Assembly: GCA_963788285.1 (NCBI GenBank)
Contig: CAWBGB010000016.1
Location: 62,001-126,000 of the forward strand
Source: Alicyclobacillus_A sp963788285
GTDB taxonomy: Bacteria > Bacillota > Bacilli > Alicyclobacillales > Alicyclobacillaceae
Direction of reading: 5' to 3'
DNA: 64,000 bases
The notes beneath the pieces are model-generated. The model saw only the letters and a program-made list of their open reading frames with translations, was not told the DNA's origin and did no database searches. The first letter of the stretch is position 1; each line of letters starts with the position of its first letter. The position numbers were made by a program, and so were the translations under genes. Positions 17,459 through 23,926 of the stretch are shown here, piece by piece.

Positions 17459-17896
17459 TTGCGACAGCATGCGTTCCACAACCATTGCTGCGTCTTCGTG
17501 AGGAGCGATAAGCAGCAGCGTATCGTCACCTGCAATCGTACCGAGGATCTCTTTCATGGACATGGCGTCCAACATCGCCGCGACCGCATGCGCGTTGCCC
17601 GGCATGACCTTCAACACCAGCAAGTTGCCCGCCCGCGCCAGCGACACATAGACTTCGGACAACTTTCGACGGAACGTATCCATGTTGATGGTGGTGGATG
17701 TAGCGGGAATCGCGTACTTGTACCGCCCGTCCGCTCCGACTACCTTAATAAGCTGCAGTTCCTTGATGTCCCGAGAAATCGTCGCCTGCGTGACCGCAAA
17801 TCCTTCCTCTTCTAGCGCCTGAACGAGTTCCTCCTGTGTCTCGATGTCTCGATGACTAATGATTTCCTTAATCTTAATGTGTCTGAGTTCCTTCAA
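17450..17896 (-). CDS. argR: Arginine repressor
   Basis: ArgR is a hexameric, arginine-responsive DNA-binding protein that represses arginine synthesis and activates its breakdown. The 148-residue protein has the N-terminal winged helix (RHIKIKEIISHRDIETQEEL, then FAVTQATISRDIKEL) and the C-terminal arginine-binding domain with MPGNAHAVAAMLD and GTIAGDDTLLLI. A TTG start (17896) is chosen since AGGAGG lies 7 bases upstream and the length then equals Bacillus AhrC/ArgR. The final residues (MLSQVQ) come from sequence shared with the ABC-ATPase relic, so the original C-terminal tail may have been replaced. The usual recN neighbour is absent. Confidence 0.92.
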   Translation of the reverse strand: MKELRHIKIKEIISHRDIETQEELVQALEEEGFAVTQATISRDIKELQLIKVVGADGRYKYAIPATSTTINMDTFRRKLSEVYVSLARAGNLLVLKVMPGNAHAVAAMLDAMSMKEILGTIAGDDTLLLIAPHEDAAMVVERMLSQVQ

Positions 17897-17910
17897 TCCA
17901 ACGCCTCCTG

Positions 17911-18450
17911 TCAGTGAATCGGCCCCGCCTTGTCGATGGGCCAAACGACGAAGTCGGCGCGGCCGAGAATGCTTTTCTCCGGAACGTATTTATGCGTCCA
18001 GTAGCGACTGTCATCCGACACAGACCGGTTGTCTCCCAGCATGAAGTAACAGCCCGCTGGTACGTGATAGGTCGATTGTGGACCACTAGCCGTCGGTTGA
18101 GTGATGTATGGCTCATTCAATTCCTTGCCGTTGATGTACACCTTGCCATTCTTAATGGTTATCGTATCACCCGGAAGTCCAATAATACGCTTGACAAAAA
18201 TCTCACTCGGATCATCCGGGAATCTGAACAAAACGACTTCACCACGATACGGCTTAGCGAACTCTGTCTCCAAATGATCGACAAGGATATAGCAAGGATT
18301 AGGGATGGTAGGATACATCGATGACGATGGAACGACGGCGAAACTCACGACCCAGCGCATGATGGCATAGGCGATAATACATCCGACAGCAATCGGCCAG
18401 ATCCAGCCCCATAGACCTTTGAGCAACGAGTTCCGTTGAGTACCCTCCAT
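17911..18450 (-). CDS. sipS: Type I signal peptidase
   Basis: Signal peptidase I removes signal peptides from exported proteins at the outer face of the cytoplasmic membrane. The 179-residue protein has one N-terminal membrane helix (WIWPIAVGCIIAYAIMRW), the catalytic serine box VPSSSMYPTI (about residue 43), the catalytic lysine in FVKRIIGLPGD (about residue 87) and the GDNRSVSDDSR box. Length fits the short Gram-positive form. GGAGGTAACTA precedes the ATG. It lies just upstream of argR on the same strand. Confidence 0.93.
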   Translation of the reverse strand: MEGTQRNSLLKGLWGWIWPIAVGCIIAYAIMRWVVSFAVVPSSSMYPTIPNPCYILVDHLETEFAKPYRGEVVLFRFPDDPSEIFVKRIIGLPGDTITIKNGKVYINGKELNEPYITQPTASGPQSTYHVPAGCYFMLGDNRSVSDDSRYWTHKYVPEKSILGRADFVVWPIDKAGPIH

Positions 18451-18495
18451 TAGTTACCTCCACTGTGTATTGGCCGTGCTGTTACCTCTCCATGT

Positions 18496-19581
18496 TCAGT
18501 ATGCCGAAACGGCTTCAGAATTTCCACTGTCGGCGGACCGACACATCCTTGTGGTATGGCGTGCCCGCCAGCGCAGCCAAGCACCGTGTAGCTTGGGTGC
18601 TATGATGGCGATAGCCACCCCCAACGCAGCCCCTGCGATGTCATCGCATCCGTAATGAAAGCGCAGGTACAGTGTGGCAAAGATAATCAAGACAGCCAGC
18701 GGAATATACAACGCGGCCCACGGACGGCGGTACCGCCACACGTAGATAACCATCAATACAGATAAGGCGGTGTGCAGACTTGGAAAGCAGTCCCGTGGCA
18801 CCGTCAACCGATTCAACGTGAATTGCGGCGCGATGTCTCCCACAGGCACTGCAAAGTGAAACGTGTACCCAGGCCCAATCACAGGTACCATCACGTAACA
18901 GACATAGCCGATGTAGAATGCAAGTAGCGAGGCGAACACGTATTCCGAGACAGCTTGCTTGCTTTCCGTAATTAGCAGCGCGATCGTCGCGAATAGTAGC
19001 CAGAACCAGCTCACGTACGCCCCGGTTAAGAGATGAGTGAGCCAAGGGCGTACGAGTGGTTGCAGCCACTCCCCGACCTGACGGCCTCCAAACAACGTGC
19101 TGTCCATCCTCTGCAACAACGCATCTTCGATACCCGGATGCAACACCGGGACGTAAAAGTTAACGATGCGAAACACAATCAACAAGACGCAGTAGGCCAA
19201 AAAGACGCGCACGGCAAACAAATAACGAGTCAAACGCTTCCCCTGTTGCACCCCACTGAATTTCCACCAAACGATAAGCAGCACGGTCCCAATCAGCAGT
19301 GCCCAAGGCACAAAGTGTAAGTAAATGCCGCTGATCATCCAAACCACTTGCCAGTGGTAATTGGGGATGCCAACCAGTTCGTCCAACCGCCTTCCATAAG
19401 TAAAAAAGATCCAAGCGGCCGCGACAGAAGCCGCGATGCCAATCCATTCAAACAATTCAACGTTGGCCAACACGCCTCGAACACGAGTGTCTTCCGTGCC
19501 GACTGGCGAGCTGGTCGTCAGCAGACTGTCGGCGTCACTCCCCTTCAGCCTCAGTACATCCTTTTCAACCAGTGATTTCAT
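18496..19581 (-). CDS. PAP2-superfamily membrane phosphatase/transferase
   Basis: The 361-residue membrane protein has about eight hydrophobic helices. The C-terminal half carries the PAP2 motifs: VPRDCFPSLHTALSVL (the central histidine box) and FHYGCDDIAGAALGV, resembling the H and D residues of inositol-phosphorylceramide-synthase-like PAP2 proteins rather than undecaprenyl pyrophosphate phosphatases. A role in lipid head-group or isoprenoid phosphate turnover is likely; the substrate cannot be given. The N-terminal 40 residues are soluble and charged. GAAGGAGCAATTCGT precedes the ATG. No partner gene is obvious. Confidence 0.8.
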   Translation of the reverse strand: MKSLVEKDVLRLKGSDADSLLTTSSPVGTEDTRVRGVLANVELFEWIGIAASVAAAWIFFTYGRRLDELVGIPNYHWQVVWMISGIYLHFVPWALLIGTVLLIVWWKFSGVQQGKRLTRYLFAVRVFLAYCVLLIVFRIVNFYVPVLHPGIEDALLQRMDSTLFGGRQVGEWLQPLVRPWLTHLLTGAYVSWFWLLFATIALLITESKQAVSEYVFASLLAFYIGYVCYVMVPVIGPGYTFHFAVPVGDIAPQFTLNRLTVPRDCFPSLHTALSVLMVIYVWRYRRPWAALYIPLAVLIIFATLYLRFHYGCDDIAGAALGVAIAIIAPKLHGAWLRWRARHTTRMCRSADSGNSEAVSAY

Positions 19582-19774
19582 ACGAATTGCTCCTTCAGAG
19601 GCGCTGACTGTGTATGTTCACAATTTCAAATCTCTACGATATGCTCGACAACTGAATTTGCCAAACGTCCTAACTGTAAATCATACCATAAGTGTTCCAG
19701 CATGCACAGCCAGTCCACCGCAAAGGTTTTATCCATCGGAGTGGTAAAATGACAGGAGGATGAGGAGGGAGACT

Positions 19775-21067
19775 ATGGGTGCTCGTCAACGGCACATATT
19801 GCACATCGACATGAATGCGTTCTACTGTTCCTGTCATGCTGCCGCAGAACCGCACAAGTACAGGGGACGCCCCACTGCCGTCGCTGGTAGCCCGGAGACG
19901 AGGCACGGCGTTGTTGTGACGGCCAGTTATGAAGCACGTAAGTATGGCGTGCGTGCCACCATGACTGTAGCCGAGGCTTTGCGACAGTGTCCATCGCTCA
20001 TCCTCATTCATCCTGATTTTGATTTATACCGCGCGTACTCCAGAAAAGTGTTTGCTCTCATCCGAGAGTACACACCGCAGGTTCAAATTTTTAGCATTGA
20101 CGAGTGTTGGGCGGATGTCACCGGAAGCCGCCAGTTTGGTTCGCCGAGAGACATTGCGGAACAGATCCAACACCGTCTGCAGACGGAATTGGGTTTACCG
20201 TGTTCCATCGGCATTGCGCCCAACAAATTCCTCGCGAAGATGGCCAGTGACTTGCAGAAGCCTATGGGAATCACAGAGCTTTGGCATGATCAACTTCCCA
20301 AAGTGCTCTGGCCTCTGCCTGTCGAGCAAATGTTCGGTGTCGGCCGAAAGACGGGGGAGCGGTTGCACCGACTTGGCATTCGTACCATCTCGGACCTTGC
20401 GCACGCCAATCCTGAGTCCCTCCGCCGGTATTTCGGCAAACGCGCGCTCGACTTGGTGAGGCTAGCCAACGGGATAGATCACAGTGAGGTCAATCCGATG
20501 CCGGAACCGCTCAAGAGCATCGGTCACTCCATCACCATGGCACAAGACGTGGTGTCCATAGACGAGCTATGTACGGTGCTCCTGAACCTGTCCGACCAGG
20601 TAGGTCGCAGAGTACGTAAGCACGGTCTAGTCGGTCGAACGGTACAAATCACCATTCGCTATGCCAACCGCGAGACCATCACGCGTGCCAAAACACTGCC
20701 CGCGGCGACCTGTGTGACGGAACGGATTTATGAGACTGCTCGAGATTTGTTACTGAAGCACCGCCGAGCAAACAGGCCTGTCCGATTACTCGGCGTCAGC
20801 CTCGGCCAACTCACAGAGCCCGAAGCTGACGAGGCGAAGCCTGTACAGCTCCAATTATTCTCTGATGAACCTGCAGCGAATCCTATATTGGAACGTGAAC
20901 ACAGGCTGAAAAAGCTGAACGAAGTCACGGACGTGTTGCGAAACAAGTACGGTGAAGATATCGTAGTCCGTGGTAGGATGTTGACAGGACATGAAAGCAG
21001 CCAGATCCGCAACCGCAAGATTCGAGGTACATCGCTGCAAAAAGACAACTTACACGATGAGTTGTAA
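19775..21067 (+). CDS. dinB: DNA polymerase IV (Y family)
   Basis: DinB is an error-prone translesion polymerase. The 430-residue protein has the palm motif HIDMNAFYCSCH with the first catalytic Asp, SIDECWADV with the Asp-Glu pair, GIAPNKFLAKMASDLQKP, the thumb HhH (FGVGRKTGERLHRLGIRTISDL) and a little-finger domain. Near the C-terminus PVQLQLF fits the beta-clamp binding motif QLxLF. Two ATG codons with purine-rich leaders exist (19760 and 19775); I choose 19775, preceded by GAGGAGGGAG. The gene stands alone. Confidence 0.93.
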   Translation: MGARQRHILHIDMNAFYCSCHAAAEPHKYRGRPTAVAGSPETRHGVVVTASYEARKYGVRATMTVAEALRQCPSLILIHPDFDLYRAYSRKVFALIREYTPQVQIFSIDECWADVTGSRQFGSPRDIAEQIQHRLQTELGLPCSIGIAPNKFLAKMASDLQKPMGITELWHDQLPKVLWPLPVEQMFGVGRKTGERLHRLGIRTISDLAHANPESLRRYFGKRALDLVRLANGIDHSEVNPMPEPLKSIGHSITMAQDVVSIDELCTVLLNLSDQVGRRVRKHGLVGRTVQITIRYANRETITRAKTLPAATCVTERIYETARDLLLKHRRANRPVRLLGVSLGQLTEPEADEAKPVQLQLFSDEPAANPILEREHRLKKLNEVTDVLRNKYGEDIVVRGRMLTGHESSQIRNRKIRGTSLQKDNLHDEL

Positions 21068-21082
21068 CCTGGGGGTATGATC

Positions 21083-21193
21083 ATGACATTTCATGGGGAA
21101 TTCATGAATGGAGCACTGGATCCCATAGGCGCGATTTTGCTTTGCGTCCTCTGTTCCATCGCCATACTCATTTGCTCTGGGAAGCAGTCCTGA
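21083..21193 (+). CDS. Very small single-helix membrane peptide
   Basis: A 36-residue open frame follows dinB: a short polar start (MTFHGEFMNGALDPI) and one hydrophobic helix (GAILLCVLCSIAILICSG) before the stop. CTGGGGG lies about 8 bases upstream of the ATG. It could be a real small membrane peptide transcribed with dinB, but nothing beyond the hydrophobicity and the site supports it. Confidence 0.35.
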   Translation: MTFHGEFMNGALDPIGAILLCVLCSIAILICSGKQS

Positions 21194-21270
21194 ATGAACC
21201 GCAACAACCAAACTTGCCGTGCGGGCTCCGTCCGCCAACGTTGCGGCCTTGAGCCCGCGCTCTAGTACAA

Positions 21271-21570
21271 CTATAGTGCGCGGCGGCGCGACGGCACGTC
21301 ACGGCCACGTTGGGAAAAGGCCTGCCCGGGATCTGCCTCTTGGCGTTCCAGTTGCTGACTTCGCTCCTTGTCTGCACCGACGAGAAAGTACAAGTTGGCC
21401 GCGACAGCCAGCGCGGCAAACAAAATCCAGATGGTCGAAAACGTACCATCTAACCCTGGATGCAGCCTTGGAATCCGTGGAATGCCGTACACACTTAAGG
21501 CCACAATCGCACACGTGTTCACAAAGGCCCGACGTTTGGACTGGGGTACCGTCCTCATTTTTCGTCTCAA
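21271..21570 (-). CDS. Hypothetical two-helix membrane protein
   Basis: The 99-residue product starts at a TTG (21570) with GGGGAGG 9 bases upstream; an ATG lies four codons later. After a basic N-terminus there are two hydrophobic helices (RAFVNTCAIVALSVYGI and STIWILFAALAVAANLYFLV) and a charged C-terminal tail (DKERSQQLERQEADPGQAF). No family is recognised. It is convergent with dinB and the small peptide. Confidence 0.5.
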   Translation of the reverse strand: MRRKMRTVPQSKRRAFVNTCAIVALSVYGIPRIPRLHPGLDGTFSTIWILFAALAVAANLYFLVGADKERSQQLERQEADPGQAFSQRGRDVPSRRRAL

Positions 21571-21727
21571 TCCACTTCGCCTCCCCACGTACCTGTCCAC
21601 AGTTCACTGTATGCCCGACGACCAAGCCCTATGCGAACAGGCTCACGCCTGCCGATGAATAGCTGCCTATGCAGTGTGGCATTTTAAATTACGAAAGAAA
21701 TCACAGTCCAGCATAGGGGGGAAGGTC

Positions 21728-21979
21728 ATGGACGTGCTCAACAACTGGGAACGTTGGAAAGAGTTCCTTGGCAGTCAAGTGGACAAAGCGCAGGCGATGG
21801 GGATCTCGGAAGAACGGATTACAGATGTTGCTGCGAAAATGGGCGATTATCTGGCAAGCAAGATTGATCCGCGAAACGAACAAGAGGCCCTGCTCAAACA
21901 GCTGTGGGATAACGCAAATGAGGAAGAACAGCACACGTTGGCGTCGCTCATGGTAAAAATGACGCAAAAAGTACACTGA
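21728..21979 (+). CDS. DUF3243 family protein (YmfJ-like)
   Basis: The 83-residue soluble protein (NNWERWKEFLGSQVDKAQAM, then GISEERITDVAAKMGDYLAS) matches the Bacillus YmfJ/DUF3243 pattern of a small all-helical protein ending in LWDNANEEEQHTLASLMVKM. Its function is unknown. GGGGGGAAGG precedes the ATG and an intrinsic terminator follows, so it is a single-gene unit. Confidence 0.8.
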   Translation: MDVLNNWERWKEFLGSQVDKAQAMGISEERITDVAAKMGDYLASKIDPRNEQEALLKQLWDNANEEEQHTLASLMVKMTQKVH

Positions 21980-21995
21980 CCACCTGAAAACTGCG

Positions 21996-22027
21996 AAGGG
22001 CTGAGCGAATCTCAGCCCTTCTTATTT
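21996..22027 (+). terminator. Intrinsic terminator after the DUF3243 gene
   Basis: AAGGGCTGAG, loop CGAAT, CTCAGCCCTT, then CTTATTT. Confidence 0.85.
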
Positions 22028-22057
22028 CCATCGGTGTCGATACATGTAGACACCCGT

Positions 22058-22744
22058 TTAGATTTCGAGCGACTCGCCTGGAGAGAGGACCTTGCCCTTC
22101 AGACTCCGCTCCTCCAAAGCTGTGACAAAGGCGTGCGGATCTTGTTTGATCAAGTCAAACGTGTTGTAGTGCATGGGGACAACCAATTTTGCGCGTAGCC
22201 ACTCTGCGGCGTATAGTGCGTCCTCTGGCCCCATAGTAAAGTTGTCACCTATCGGCAGCAATGCCAGGTCGATGTGATTCATCTCGCCAATTAGTTTCAT
22301 GTCTCCGAACAGGGCCGTATCCCCTGCGTGGTACAAGGTCCTGCCATCCATGGTTAAGAGAAAGCCACACGGATTCCCGGCGTTTCCGATACTTCCGTCC
22401 GGCAAATCCAGCCCGGAACCATGCAAGGCCAACGTCAGCTTCACCGTACCGAAATCGAAAGTCCGTTTCCCACCAAGGTGCATCGGATGTACTTTGCAAC
22501 CCCTGGTACCAAAATATACAGCCAATTCGTTGGGGGCCACAATCACTGCGTCGTTTGCCTTCGCGATGGCTTCTGCATCCGCAATATGGTCGCTGTGCCC
22601 ATGTGTGAGCAACACTGCTTCGACACGAATCTCTTCGGGTTTCGCAACCGCCAGTGGGTTGCCGCTGAGAAACGGATCAATCGCGACGCGATGCTCCCCG
22701 CTCTCGACGACAAAGCAGGACTGTCCGTGATACGTGACTTTCAT
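22058..22744 (-). CDS. ytkL: Metal-dependent hydrolase, UPF0173 (YtkL-like)
   Basis: The 228-residue protein has a metallo-beta-lactamase fold: an N-terminal strand MKVTYHGQSCFVVE, the metal box LTHGHSDHIADA (HxHxDH), then YHAGDTALFGDMKLIG and PMHYNTFDLIKQDP. It belongs to the UPF0173 family of putative metal-dependent hydrolases; the substrate is unknown. The ATG at 22744 is preferred to an upstream one because AAGGGTGA precedes it at 7 bases. It is divergent from the globin gene. Confidence 0.88.
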   Translation of the reverse strand: MKVTYHGQSCFVVESGEHRVAIDPFLSGNPLAVAKPEEIRVEAVLLTHGHSDHIADAEAIAKANDAVIVAPNELAVYFGTRGCKVHPMHLGGKRTFDFGTVKLTLALHGSGLDLPDGSIGNAGNPCGFLLTMDGRTLYHAGDTALFGDMKLIGEMNHIDLALLPIGDNFTMGPEDALYAAEWLRAKLVVPMHYNTFDLIKQDPHAFVTALEERSLKGKVLSPGESLEI

Positions 22745-22883
22745 GAATGCTTCACCCTTTCCGTAAGAAACTGCCACATCCTATTATAAAGCGAGTTGCA
22801 ACATTTCAGTAGTTCACTTCAGTCCGACGAGAATGTCGCTTGTGCTTTGCACTTCGCTGTGATATAGAAGCGCGTTTAATCTT

Positions 22884-22913
22884 TTGTGGATGGGCGTGGC
22901 CATTCGCTATACT
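22884..22913 (+). promoter_or_regulatory. Candidate sigma-A promoter for the globin gene
   Basis: TTGTGG (22884-22889) and TATACT (22908-22913) are 18 bases apart and 34 bases before the start codon. Confidence 0.5.
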
Positions 22914-22946
22914 GCGATGGAAAATTGCTGAAAGAAGGGACGCAAT

Positions 22947-23420
22947 TTGGACCACACCGCCCCGACATTGTACGACCTGGCTGGTGGTGGAAGCACAATT
23001 CAGGCGCTGGTGGAGATATTTTACGACAAGGTTCAACAAAATAAGGTGTTGCGCCCCCTGTTCCCTGACGACTTCGACGACGTCAAGAAGCGACAATTCA
23101 TGTTCTTAACGCAGTTCTTCGGCGGACCACCGCTGTTTTCACAAACGTACGGCGCACCGATGATGCGCGCTCGCCATATGAAAGCGGCGATCGCACCTAG
23201 GCATGCAAAAGAGTGGCTGGCGTGCATGGCGGAATCCCTACAGGAAGTCGGAATACAGGGGCCACTGTTCGAAGTGATGATGGACCGACTCACGAAGGCT
23301 GGGTATCAGATGGTCAACCACACCGACGAAGGGGAGCCGCTTCCCGCGCCACAGGCTGCCATCACTGGTAACCTCCCGCGATTCCACCGCGAACGGGAGG
23401 ATGAACATGAACCTTGGTGA
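22947..23420 (+). CDS. Group 2 truncated globin
   Basis: The 157-residue protein fits the truncated hemoglobin O type. It has ALVEIFYDKVQQNKVLRPLF (helix A/B region), FLTQFFGGPPLFSQTYG, and MRARHMKAAI with the proximal-type histidine, then AKEWLACMAESLQEVGI. Such globins bind oxygen or nitric oxide in the cytosol and are linked to nitrosative stress. The start is a TTG with AAGGGA 6 bases upstream. A C-terminal extension of about 30 residues (EGEPLPAPQAAITG onward) is present. Its end overlaps the start of a disrupted XRE regulator gene, so the two were once one operon. Confidence 0.85.
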   Translation: MDHTAPTLYDLAGGGSTIQALVEIFYDKVQQNKVLRPLFPDDFDDVKKRQFMFLTQFFGGPPLFSQTYGAPMMRARHMKAAIAPRHAKEWLACMAESLQEVGIQGPLFEVMMDRLTKAGYQMVNHTDEGEPLPAPQAAITGNLPRFHREREDEHEPW

Positions 23421-23887
23421 CCGCATTGCATCCCTGCGCAGAGCCAGAGGGTGGACCCAGGCGAATCTGGCGGAGACAGCCGAACTGTCCGCCAGCTCCG
23501 TCGCGATGTAGGAAACCAACCGCCGACACCCAGATATCAAGGCGTTGTATAAGCTAGCGCAAGCATTTGGGCATCTCGGTCGGCGCTTTGACTCAACCAG
23601 AGACGAGGGATGAATTGGCAGTCGCCACTCACCAGGAGTCTGGTAGGCCGTATTCACCCTCAAGCCAGCCCGCTGACCGCGGGCTGACCACGCTCACTCT
23701 GTCCCGGGACGAAACGCGCTTTATTCTGTTTCTGCGCATGAATCCGAGAGCCAACTCGATTCTTCAGTTCTACATGCTCGCCGACCAAGCGAAACGTGAA
23801 CAGTTGGAGAAGACCCGGAGATTGATTCACGACTTCCAAATGGGATGTGCAACATGCCACACTGCAGTAGAAAAAGGCTGGCTTTGA
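23407..23887 (+). pseudogene. XRE-family regulator with a nonsense codon and a frameshift
   Basis: An ATG at 23407 with GGGAGG 6 bases upstream opens a helix-turn-helix: GDRIASLRRARGWTQANLAE and LSASSVAM. A TAG at 23509-23511 interrupts where a Tyr is expected (VAM-Y-ETNRRHPD). The frame continues to KLYKLAQAFG and then shifts by one base near 23569 into ISVGALTQPETRDELAVAT and a helical C-terminal domain with a CATC cysteine pair (MGCATCHTAVEKGWL). Two independent lesions argue for true decay. It overlaps the globin stop codon and was probably its regulator. Its end lies in a bidirectional terminator. Confidence 0.8.
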
Positions 23888-23917
23888 GTCGCCCACGACT
23901 CGAAGTCAGCCTTTTTT
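23871..23917. terminator. Bidirectional intrinsic terminator
   Basis: AAAAAGGCTG...GAGTCG and CGACTC...CAGCCTTTTTT form a long hairpin flanked by A and T runs, serving both the XRE remnant (plus) and the penicillin-binding protein gene (minus). Confidence 0.85.
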
Positions 23918-23926
23918 CCATTCAAG

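Noticed and set aside
21219..21662. Plus-strand 147-codon frame opposite the small two-helix membrane protein
   Set aside because: No ribosome binding site and no recognisable composition; the minus-strand frame has membrane helices and a good site.
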